From Planctomycetota bacterium (lineage in GTDB: Bacteria > Planctomycetota > Phycisphaerae > UBA1845 > Fen-1342): a stretch of DNA of 35,131 nt. The stretch is taken from NCBI GenBank assembly GCA_022574815.1, contig JACZRH010000008.1, forward strand, positions 1-35,131, read 5' to 3'. The translations under genes were made by a program, and so were the position numbers. Below are positions 23,774-30,925 of this stretch, in pieces (the first letter of the stretch is position 1; every line of letters starts with the position of its first letter). Below the pieces are notes generated by a model. That model was not told where the DNA came from and did not search any database. It saw only the letters and a program-made list of their open reading frames with translations.

Positions 23774-25366
23774 GTGTCCTCTAAGAGCGTCAAGACGGCC
23801 ACGCGACTGGAGGTCGTGTTCGCCGAGGATCGGATGCGGGCGTGGTTCCAGCTTCGCGACCCCGCATCGGTTCGCGAGGATGAGCCGATCAGTGCGGAGG
23901 AAGTGGCCAGAGCGTTGAAAGCGGGGCGCATCGAAATTACGGAACAGGTCAAGACGCGCGTGGCGAATTATATCGCTCTGGTGGGACCGAACGCCGTGAA
24001 GCCCGCGCGGCCGACAGAGGACACGGAAGACGAAGAGGACGGTCCGCGCGAGATACCGGAGCGCTTCCTGATCGCGGAAGGCCGACCTCCGGTCGAGGGG
24101 CGCCACGCGGAATTCGAGTGGGACGAGCAATTCAAGGGCGAGGCCCACGACTGGAACCAAGAGGCCTCGATCGACTATTTCAGCTTGAACACGATCCTGA
24201 CCGTACCCGAAGAGACCCTCATCGGCCGCATTGTTCCGCCCGAGAACGGACAGACGGGGGTCGACGTTTGCGGACGGGAGCTTCGGCCCCGCATCCTGCA
24301 AGGTGTCGCGCTGTCCTTGGGAGAGGGGCTCAAAGCGGCCGAGGGCGAAGCCTGCGGTGTCGTCACACAAACGGCGGGCCGCGTCGTCGTCGAGCGAGAC
24401 ACGATTCGCGTCGACCAAGTCCTGGTTATTCGCAACGATATCGACTTCGACTCCGGAAGTGTGGACGCGTGCATCGACGTCGACGTCTCCGGCACCGTGC
24501 GGTCCAGGTTTTCGGTCAAAACCCCCAAATCGCTCAAGGTCGGCAAGGCGATCGAGGCCGCCTTCGTGGAGACGGGCGGCGACATCGCGGTCCGCGGGGG
24601 CATTCTGGGGCAGGAGCGCGCCGGCAAAATTCGCAGCGGCGGTTCGGTCACGGCGCGGTTCTGTGAGGAAGCGGACGTGCGCGCCGTGGGGGACATCCGC
24701 TTCACGCGCGAGAGCCTCAACAGCGTCCTGCACACCGACGGCAAGCTGCTAGTCGCGCACGGGTCCATCATCGGGGGCAGCACCTATGCCCGCGGCGGCG
24801 TCGAGGCGAAGGTGTTGGGCAGCGCAGCCGGCGTGCCCACGGACATCGCGATCGGAACCCACCCGAAAGTTCTGCTCCGCATTCGGCAGCTCGAAAGCGA
24901 AATCAAGGCCGCCCACAAGACGGCCGAGCAGATTCGCGAACGCGTCCAACCCCTGATTGCCAACATGAAACGCCTGACGCGCGAGCAGCGCGAGCAGGCG
25001 ACCGAGCTCTTGAGCAAGGCCGACGAGATCGAATTCAGCGCCTCAGACAAGGAGGCCGAGCGAAAGGACCTGATCGAGAACTCCGGGCCGGCTGAGCCGC
25101 CTTTCGTTCGCGTCGAGAAGCTCGTCAACCCGGGCGTGCGGATCGCGATCGGCATGCGCGAGACGCGCTTCGCCGAGCCGCTGCGCGGACCGCTGCGAAT
25201 CGAGATTCGGAAGATCGAGGGCGCCAGCGAGATCGTCGCCGCCAGCAAACGAACGGGTTCGTTAACCGTGTTGCCGAACAACGAAATCGACCTCAAGAGC
25301 CTCGCCGCAGCAGCGCAGGCCGACGGAGAAAACGATGGAACCGACGAAGACGACCACACGAACTGA
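23774..25366 (+). CDS. FapA-like DUF342 protein
   Basis: A 530-residue protein of the FapA (DUF342, flagellar assembly protein A) family, beta-helix forming. Landmarks are EASIDYFSLNTILTVPEETL, GRIVPPENGQTGVDVCGREL, GRVVVERDTIRVDQVLVI, repeated strands such as GGDIAVRGGILGQERAGKI, then a coiled coil at about residues 375-440 (IRQLESEIKAAHKTAEQIRE). An acidic linker (EDTEDEEDG) lies after the N-terminal domain. I start at the GTG at 23774 with GGGAG 7 bases upstream. The 271-base gap before it holds no gene; a small inverted repeat, GGTGTC/GACACC, lies at 23717-23740. It overlaps cheX by 32 bases, tying it to a chemotaxis-like unit. Confidence 0.9.
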   Translation: MSSKSVKTATRLEVVFAEDRMRAWFQLRDPASVREDEPISAEEVARALKAGRIEITEQVKTRVANYIALVGPNAVKPARPTEDTEDEEDGPREIPERFLIAEGRPPVEGRHAEFEWDEQFKGEAHDWNQEASIDYFSLNTILTVPEETLIGRIVPPENGQTGVDVCGRELRPRILQGVALSLGEGLKAAEGEACGVVTQTAGRVVVERDTIRVDQVLVIRNDIDFDSGSVDACIDVDVSGTVRSRFSVKTPKSLKVGKAIEAAFVETGGDIAVRGGILGQERAGKIRSGGSVTARFCEEADVRAVGDIRFTRESLNSVLHTDGKLLVAHGSIIGGSTYARGGVEAKVLGSAAGVPTDIAIGTHPKVLLRIRQLESEIKAAHKTAEQIRERVQPLIANMKRLTREQREQATELLSKADEIEFSASDKEAERKDLIENSGPAEPPFVRVEKLVNPGVRIAIGMRETRFAEPLRGPLRIEIRKIEGASEIVAASKRTGSLTVLPNNEIDLKSLAAAAQADGENDGTDEDDHTN

Positions 25367-25811
25367 CGGGCGTGAACTGGCGGCCGTCGTTTCCAAGATT
25401 CTCGGCGACCTGGCCTTCATGGTCGGCGACGGCGAGAGCCACGGCAAGATACCGGCCGACGCCATCTGGCTGCAAGGTGAGATCAGCTACCGCGGGCCGC
25501 TAGCCGGCACGTTGCGCTGCTTTTGCACGCGCGACTTCGCGGTGCAGCTCACCGCAAACCTGCTCGGTCTCGACCCCGACGAAGAGGACGCGCGCGACGG
25601 CGCCGACGACGCGATGCGCGAGTTCATGAACGTGCTCTGCGGGCACCTGATCACCGTCTGGCACGGGACCGAAGCCGTTTTCAATATCACCCTCCCGAAG
25701 GTGGTCGAGTGCCGCGAACCCCCCAATCCGGAATCGTGGGCCTCAACCTGTCATTGCCGGCTGTGGGTCGCGGGCGAGCCGTTCTTCTGTTCCTTCGAAG
25801 TAAGAGACTGA
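25335..25811 (+). CDS. cheX: CheX-type CheY-P phosphatase
   Basis: A 158-residue CheX/CheC-fold protein. It carries the family's phosphatase motif ExxN in MREFMNVLCGHL, with Glu96 and Asn99, the same numbering as in Thermotoga CheX. Supporting pieces are GEISYRGPLAGTLRCFCTRD and FNITLPKVVE. It would remove phosphate from a CheY-type response regulator. The start overlaps the end of the FapA-like gene by 32 bases. The stop is 40 bases before cheR. One domain only, so it probably works as a dimer. Confidence 0.85.
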   Translation: MEPTKTTTRTDGRELAAVVSKILGDLAFMVGDGESHGKIPADAIWLQGEISYRGPLAGTLRCFCTRDFAVQLTANLLGLDPDEEDARDGADDAMREFMNVLCGHLITVWHGTEAVFNITLPKVVECREPPNPESWASTCHCRLWVAGEPFFCSFEVRD

Positions 25812-25851
25812 CCCGATCGCGGCCGACGCGGGACGGGCGGAGGAAGCTACG

Positions 25852-26703
25852 TTGTTAGCCGAAGTGATCCGGGATCTGACCCACGCCGAATACGAGCTGT
25901 TTCGCAAGCTGGTCTACGCCCAGAGTGGCATCAACCTCGGCTCCGAGAAGAAGCAGCTCGTGCGGGCGCGGCTGGGAAGACTGCTACGGCGGGGCCAGTT
26001 CCGCTCCTACCGGGCTTACTACGACCATGTGAAGAACGACGCCAGCGGTCAGGAACTATGCGAGCTGCTGGACGCCATCTCGACCAACACGACGCACCTG
26101 TTCCGCGAAAAGACCCACTTCGATTTCCTCCAAACAGCCTTGCGGCGCTGGACCCAGACCGGCGCCGACCGCGCGGCGCGCTCGACGATCCGCATTTGGA
26201 GCGCCGCCTGCTCGAGCGGCGAGGAGCCGCATTCGATCGCGATGACGGCCCACGACGCGCTGCGTGCCAGCCCCAGCGTGCAAGTGAAGCTGTTGGCGAC
26301 GGACATCTCGACGAAAATGCTCGAACGGGCCCGCGTCGCCCGCTACGAGCCGCACCGCGTCGGCACTGTCCCGCCCCCGTTTCAAGAACGCTATTTTCGG
26401 CGTGTGCGGCAGGACGCGACCGAGTGGCTCGAGCTGGTTCCCGAGTTGCAACGCCTGATCACGTTCTCACGCTTCAATCTGATGTCCGAGCAATTCCCGT
26501 TTCAGCACAGCTTCGACGTGATCTTCTGCCGAAACGTCATGATCTACTTCGACCGCCCGACGCAGCAGACGCTGGTGAACAAGTTCGCTCGCCACCTGCG
26601 CCCCGGCGGGTTTCTGCTGATCGGGCATTCCGAAAGCCTCAACGCGATCCAGCATCCGCTCAAGTACGTGCGCCCCACGATTTACGAAAAGGCCCGCGCG
26701 TGA
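25852..26703 (+). CDS. cheR: CheR-type protein-glutamate methyltransferase
   Basis: A 283-residue SAM-dependent enzyme that methylates glutamates of chemoreceptors. An N-terminal helical domain (LTHAEYELFRKLVYAQSGIN) is followed by the Rossmann domain. This has FREKTHFDFL, IRIWSAACSSGEEPHSIAM for SAM binding, ATDISTKMLERAR, FDVIFCRNVMIYFD and a C-terminal LLIGHSESLNAI. It lacks the TPR extension of FrzF-type relatives. The start is TTG, backed by GGAGGAAG 5-8 bases upstream. It overlaps cheD by four bases. No chemoreceptor gene is present in the window. Confidence 0.94.
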   Translation: MLAEVIRDLTHAEYELFRKLVYAQSGINLGSEKKQLVRARLGRLLRRGQFRSYRAYYDHVKNDASGQELCELLDAISTNTTHLFREKTHFDFLQTALRRWTQTGADRAARSTIRIWSAACSSGEEPHSIAMTAHDALRASPSVQVKLLATDISTKMLERARVARYEPHRVGTVPPPFQERYFRRVRQDATEWLELVPELQRLITFSRFNLMSEQFPFQHSFDVIFCRNVMIYFDRPTQQTLVNKFARHLRPGGFLLIGHSESLNAIQHPLKYVRPTIYEKARA

Positions 26704-27206
26704 GCACGCGGCGCAAACGCGTCGACGTCTACCTCGCCCCCGCCCAAGTCGGGGTCTTCACAACGCCGACCCGCGTCAGGACGATCCTCGGAAGTTGCGT
26801 GGCCCTGTGCCTCTGGGACCGCGGGAAGCGGATCGGCGGAATCAACCATTACCTGCTCGCCCGCGCCCCCGCCACACCGGATGGGGATAGCGATCTGCGC
26901 TACGGCAACTCGTCGAACCGAATTCTGTTGGAGCGAATGCGCGCCGCCGGAGCCCGCCCGACACACCTGGAAGCCGCGGTGATCGGCGGGGGCCACCCGG
27001 CTAGCGCTACGAGTATGGGCCGGCAGGTCGGCCTGGACAATGCCCGCGGCGCGCTCGAACTGCTGCAAGAGCTCGGCATCCGCGTCGTTCGCCAGGAGAC
27101 CGGCGGCGCGCGCGGGCGTCAACTGCTGTTCGGCTCGCACAGCGGCGAGCTGATCGTGCGCTTGCTGGGCGGCGACCCGGGCGTGGTCGGCGGAGCGAGC
27201 CGGTGA
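26700..27206 (+). CDS. cheD: CheD-type receptor deamidase
   Basis: A 168-residue enzyme that deamidates glutamines of chemoreceptors. The Cys-His catalytic pair is in ILGSCVALCLWD (Cys33) and RIGGINHYLLAR (His50). A later GGGHP and LGIRVVRQETGGARGRQL region is typical. The start is GTG at 26700, overlapping the cheR stop, and its own stop overlaps the start of cheB by four bases. Tight coupling of cheR, cheD and cheB supports a single translational unit. CheX at the head is a usual CheD partner. Confidence 0.92.
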   Translation: MSTRRKRVDVYLAPAQVGVFTTPTRVRTILGSCVALCLWDRGKRIGGINHYLLARAPATPDGDSDLRYGNSSNRILLERMRAAGARPTHLEAAVIGGGHPASATSMGRQVGLDNARGALELLQELGIRVVRQETGGARGRQLLFGSHSGELIVRLLGGDPGVVGGASR

Positions 27207-28297
27207 GACACAACGGGCCGATTCGCGTTCTGCTGATCGACGACTCGCAGGTCTTGCGGGAGCGACTGAGCGAGGCCCTGCACGCGGGAAAGAGCATCGT
27301 GGTCGTCGGCGCGGCGCGTGACGCCGTCGAGGGGCGCGAGTTGGTCATCCGGCACCGGCCCGACGTAATCGTCCTCGATCTGGAATTGCCCGGCGTCGAT
27401 GCCCTGGAGTTCCTTGGAAAGCTGCGCGAGTCCTACCCGGTTCCGGTCCTGATGTGCAGCGACAGCCGGCAGCGCAACGGGCCGCGCGCCATCCAGGCCA
27501 TCGAAATCGGCGCCCTGGACGTGTTACTCAAGCCCGGCATACGCTCGCGGTCGGCCGTCGGCGCGTTCTCCGAGGAACTGGCCGAAAAGATCCGCGTCGC
27601 ACATACCGAAGCCAGACCCGTAGCCAAGGCGCCCGTCCAACCCGACGGCGCGGCGCCTTCCTTCCGCGAAACCGGCCTGGATCCCGGCAATTATCTCGTC
27701 GTGGTCGGCGCGTCGACCGGCGGCACCGAGGCCTTGCGGGCCATGCTGTCCAAAACGCCCGTGGATTTTCCCGCGACCGCAATCGTGCAACACATGCCCG
27801 CCGACTTCACCGGGTCGTTCGCCGACCGGCTCGACGGATACAGCCCCATGCACGTCAGCGAGGCGGGCGAGAACCAGATCCTCGAAGCCGGACACGCCGT
27901 CATCGCCCGCGGCGACACGCACCTGATCGTGCGCCGCCGGGGAGCGACCTGGCGAACGCTCTACACCGACCGGCGCCCGGTCAACCGGCACTGCCCCAGC
28001 GTCGACGTGCTCTTCGATTCGGCCATCAAGGCGGCCGGCCCGCTCGCAATCGGAATCCTGCTCACCGGCATGGGCTGCGACGGCGGGCACGGGTTGTTAC
28101 GGCTCCGCCAAGCCGGCGCGTTAACGCTCGCGCAGGACCGCGAGTCGTGCGTCGTCTATGGCATGCCCAAGGTCGCCGCAAACCTGGGGGCCGTGCAATA
28201 CACGGGCCGCCCCGAGGAGCTGCCCGAGCTGGTGCTGCGCGCACTGCGCAGCCGCCGCGAGAAAACGCCGCATGCGTCTACGGCACCGGCAACATGA
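27203..28297 (+). CDS. cheB: CheB-type methylesterase/deamidase response regulator
   Basis: A 364-residue enzyme that reverses CheR methylation. The receiver domain (residues 6-120) has Asp13-Asp14, phospho-acceptor Asp59 in VIVLDLELPG and Lys110. After a linker, the esterase domain has the triad Ser171 (VGASTGGTE), His197 (QHMPADF) and Asp293 (GMGCDGGHG; family norm GMGxDGAxG). All expected residues are present. GTG start overlaps cheD's stop. No cheA or cheW occurs in the window, so the kinase that would phosphorylate it must lie elsewhere. About 215 bases without a gene follow, containing a possible -10 TACACT at 28401. Confidence 0.94.
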   Translation: MRHNGPIRVLLIDDSQVLRERLSEALHAGKSIVVVGAARDAVEGRELVIRHRPDVIVLDLELPGVDALEFLGKLRESYPVPVLMCSDSRQRNGPRAIQAIEIGALDVLLKPGIRSRSAVGAFSEELAEKIRVAHTEARPVAKAPVQPDGAAPSFRETGLDPGNYLVVVGASTGGTEALRAMLSKTPVDFPATAIVQHMPADFTGSFADRLDGYSPMHVSEAGENQILEAGHAVIARGDTHLIVRRRGATWRTLYTDRRPVNRHCPSVDVLFDSAIKAAGPLAIGILLTGMGCDGGHGLLRLRQAGALTLAQDRESCVVYGMPKVAANLGAVQYTGRPEELPELVLRALRSRREKTPHASTAPAT

Positions 28298-28512
28298 TGG
28301 TCTCGTTTTCACGCAGGAAATTACGCCCCGCCGGCCAACGGCAAGCCGCTCGGCTTGAGCCAACGCGTGCCTGGGGAAGACCTCCGCTCCCCTGATCGAG
28401 TACACTTTCAGGCGCCCCGGGGCGGGTTCCACCCGCCGAGCGATGGCGGCGGGCCATGTCCGCCTCAAACGGCGCCGCAGCGCAGACGACAGAGGAAAGC
28501 CTGGAAGCCCGC

Positions 28513-29259
28513 ATGGCAGACAAGACCATCACGCTCGAAGTCTTCCGCTACGACCCCGCCGCCGGCGGCGACCCGACCTTTCAGCGCTACGACGTGCCCT
28601 ACCGCAGCGACTGGGTCGTGCTCGATGCGCTCAACTGGATCAAGGACACCACCGACGGCTCGCTCACTTTCCGTTGGAGCTGCCGTATGGGAGTCTGCGG
28701 CAGTTGCGGCATGATGGTCAACGGCCTGCCGAAGCTGACTTGCTCGACCTTCCTGAAGGATTACTACCCCGATCCGCTACGGATCGAGCCGCTGGCAAAC
28801 TTCCCGGTGCAGCGCGACCTGGTAATCGAATTCGACGGCTTCGTCGAAAAGCTCAAGAGCATCAAGCCCTGGCTGATCCGCAACGACCAGCGCGACCCGG
28901 CCGACGGCGAGCTGCGTCAAACGCCCAAGCAATTGGCGCAGTACAAACAATACACGATGTGCATCAACTGCATGCTGTGCTACTCCGCCTGCCCGGAATA
29001 CGCTTTCATCCCCGGCTTCATCGGGCCGGCCGCCATTGCGCTCGCGCAGCGCTACAACCTGGACTCGCGCGACCAGGGACAGGCCGAGCGCCGCAAATTG
29101 CTCGGCGTGCAGGAAGCGGTCTGGGAGTGTACCTTCGTCGGCGAGTGCAGCGCCGTCTGCCCCAAGCATGTCGACCCCGCCGCCGCGATCCAGCAGGCCA
29201 AGGTGACCAGCACGATCGACTGGTACAAACGCTTTCTCATGCCCTGGGGGAAGAAATGA
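28513..29259 (+). CDS. frdB: Fumarate reductase iron-sulfur subunit, E. coli type
   Basis: A 248-residue electron-transfer subunit. The 2Fe-2S site is Cys57, 62, 65 and 77 in [20 protein letters not shown] and KLTCSTF. The 4Fe-4S and 3Fe-4S sites are [12 protein letters not shown] and [18 protein letters not shown]. Segments such as [20 protein letters not shown] and [12 protein letters not shown] closely follow E. coli FrdB, as do the two membrane subunits encoded next. An ATG at 28456 extends the frame by 19 residues. I prefer 28513 because GGAAG is well placed and the family start (MA...I/LEV.RY.P) aligns there. The stop overlaps frdC by four bases. The flavoprotein frdA does not precede it. 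Confidence 0.93.
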   Translation: MADKTITLEVFRYDPAAGGDPTFQRYDVPYRSDWVVLDALNWIKDTTDGSLTFRWSCRMGVCGSCGMMVNGLPKLTCSTFLKDYYPDPLRIEPLANFPVQRDLVIEFDGFVEKLKSIKPWLIRNDQRDPADGELRQTPKQLAQYKQYTMCINCMLCYSACPEYAFIPGFIGPAAIALAQRYNLDSRDQGQAERRKLLGVQEAVWECTFVGECSAVCPKHVDPAAAIQQAKVTSTIDWYKRFLMPWGKK

Positions 29260-29642
29260 GGCCGCGCCCGCCCGAGCCGCCGACGCGCACCTGGTTCATG
29301 CGAACGACGGCGTACCGGTTGTTCATGATCCGTGAGTTCACGAGCGTCTTTCTGGCCGGCTACTTGATCTTTTTGCTGGTGTTGCTGGCCCGCGTGGGTG
29401 AAGGCCCGCAGCCGTTCGAATCGCTGCTAGTCACGCTGCGCAGCCCCATCTCAATCATCCTGCACGTGCTGGTGCTGCTGGCGGCACTCTATCACGCGGT
29501 CACGTGGTTCAACCTGACGCCGCGCATCATGCCCGTCCGCTTGGGCGAGGAGCGCCTGCCCGACGCCGTGGTGGCGATCGCCGCGGGCTATCTGCCCTGG
29601 ATCGTCGTGAGCCTCGCGATCGGCTGGGCGGTGTTGGGATGA
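29256..29642 (+). CDS. frdC: Fumarate reductase membrane anchor subunit C
   Basis: A 128-residue membrane protein with three hydrophobic helices at about 27-45, 66-86 and 104-126. Like E. coli FrdC it has [12 protein letters not shown] with Glu27 at the position linked to quinol chemistry, and [20 protein letters not shown] with His80. Length matches E. coli FrdC (131 residues). It would hold FrdAB on the membrane and bind menaquinol. ATGA overlap with frdB shows coupling. Confidence 0.9.
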   Translation: MRPRPPEPPTRTWFMRTTAYRLFMIREFTSVFLAGYLIFLLVLLARVGEGPQPFESLLVTLRSPISIILHVLVLLAALYHAVTWFNLTPRIMPVRLGEERLPDAVVAIAAGYLPWIVVSLAIGWAVLG

Positions 29643-29700
29643 AGGAAGCGATGTCCTGGGCTCGAGACCCGATCGGCCCGCGGCGCCCTGAGGTGTGGGC

Positions 29701-30048
29701 ATGAAACAATCCAACGAGGCCTTCTGGTGGTCGCTCTTCTCGGCGGGCGGCGTCGCGGCGGCGCTGTTTCTGCCGGCCATCGTCGTGCTCACCGGTTTCG
29801 TGCTGCCCTTCGCCGAGGGCGACACCGCCACGCGCCACGAGCAATTGCGAGAGCTGATCGGTTGGTGGCCGGTTCGAGTCCTGTTGATGCTCGTGATCTC
29901 GCTCTCCTTCTTTCATTGCGCCCATCGCATGCGGCACCTGCTTATGGACTTCGGCGTGCGCTCGACGCCGCTCCTGCTGGCGGTCGTGTTCTACGCCGGC
30001 GCCATCACCGGGACCGTCGCGACGGTCGTGGTCATTTCCCGGCTGTAG
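29701..30048 (+). CDS. frdD: Fumarate reductase membrane anchor subunit D
   Basis: A 115-residue membrane protein with three helices. It has the FrdD pattern EAFWWSLFSAGGVAAALFLP at the start, and FFHCAHRMRHLLMDFGV in the loop after helix 2, like HRMHH in E. coli. GAGGTG lies 7 bases before the ATG; a GTG two codons earlier is possible. With FrdC it forms the haem-less quinol site of the E. coli-type enzyme. It ends the operon. Confidence 0.88.
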   Translation: MKQSNEAFWWSLFSAGGVAAALFLPAIVVLTGFVLPFAEGDTATRHEQLRELIGWWPVRVLLMLVISLSFFHCAHRMRHLLMDFGVRSTPLLLAVVFYAGAITGTVATVVVISRL

Positions 30049-30051
30049 CGC

Positions 30052-30067
30052 TGAGGCGCGGGCCTCA
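30052..30067 (+). terminator. Hairpin after frdD, without U-tract
   Basis: TGAGGC-GCGG-GCCTCA forms a six-base GC-rich stem with a four-base loop, starting 4 bases after the frdD stop. No run of T follows. It may be a weak terminator or an mRNA-stabilising 3' hairpin. Confidence 0.35.
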
Positions 30068-30166
30068 CTAGCAAGACCATCCTCAGCCATGGAAAGGGTG
30101 GCCCACGTCTTCAGCCGCGGACTCCCCACCATTCGCTCACGTGAATCGAGTCGCCGCACGGATGAA

Positions 30167-30194
30167 TTGACCCGACTCCACGGGCTTGTACACT
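30167..30194 (+). promoter_or_regulatory. Sigma-70-like promoter of the small TPR gene
   Basis: TTGACC and TACACT are separated by 16 bases, 23 bases upstream of the ATG at 30218. This is the clearest -35/-10 pair in the window. Confidence 0.5.
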
Positions 30195-30217
30195 GGTTCC
30201 TAATTCAGGAGCCGCGT

Positions 30218-30733
30218 ATGGCCGAACTCAAACCGCTCTCAAAAGAAGCCATTCCGCACGCCCAAGAGCGCGCCGAGCGTTATCGGCTGCTCAACGAGCC
30301 CTTGCACGCCGAGAGCATTTATCTCGATATCTTGAGCGCCGACCCGGGAAACCACGCCGCCACCATCGGGCTCGTGCTCTCGCTGACGGACCAGTTTCGT
30401 GACGGGACCAGCCACGGCCTCGAGCACGCCCGCGAGCAGGTTCGCGATCTGCCCAGCGAGTACGAGCAGGCCTACTACTCCGGCATCATTTGCGAGCGCT
30501 GGGGCAGTGCCCAGCTCGCCAAAGGCGTGCCGGGGTATGCCGCCGTCGACTGGTTCCGCGAGGCGATGCGCTCCTACGAAACAGCCGAGGCACTCAGTCC
30601 GCCGGACAACGCCGAGGCCATCCTGCGTTGGAACGCCTGCGCGCGGATCATCGAACGCACCGGCGCGGTCCAGCCTCGCCCCGCCGCGCCGGGTTTCGAA
30701 TCGCCCGCGCAGGGCGAGATGCCGCTCGAATAG
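30218..30733 (+). CDS. Small TPR-like helical protein
   Basis: A 171-residue helical protein, probably cytosolic, with two or three degenerate TPR units: AERYRLLNEPLHAESIYLDI followed by LSADPGNHAATIGLVLSLTD, and a later AVDWFREAMRSYETAEALSP. There is no signal peptide. The C-terminal 30 residues are Pro/Ala-rich and probably disordered. CAGGAG lies 6-8 bases before the ATG, so I reject the longer frame from 30089. A promoter pair sits just upstream, which marks it as a separate transcript from frdBCD. Function unknown; a protein-binding adaptor is the default reading of TPR proteins. Confidence 0.75.
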   Translation: MAELKPLSKEAIPHAQERAERYRLLNEPLHAESIYLDILSADPGNHAATIGLVLSLTDQFRDGTSHGLEHAREQVRDLPSEYEQAYYSGIICERWGSAQLAKGVPGYAAVDWFREAMRSYETAEALSPPDNAEAILRWNACARIIERTGAVQPRPAAPGFESPAQGEMPLE

Positions 30734-30801
30734 TGGCGCGGGGAGCACCGGGGCCCCGCCGGTTTGTCACGGGTGTTTCCCTGCCCGTACGGCGGTATTC
30801 C

Positions 30802-30831
30802 TTGACTCCCCGGATTCAAAAACGGTACCCT
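30802..30831 (+). promoter_or_regulatory. Candidate promoter of the M14 carboxypeptidase gene
   Basis: TTGACT and TACCCT are separated by 18 bases, about 95 bases before the ATG. The spacing and hexamers fit a sigma-70-type promoter in a non-coding stretch of 190 bases. Confidence 0.4.
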
Positions 30832-30925
30832 GAATCTTGGTGAGGCTAGAAGCGCTGGGTGAGGACCCAGGAACCCACCTGACGGCCCCCGCCTTGTGCG
30901 CTGCCCACACCTGAGGAGTCGAGAG

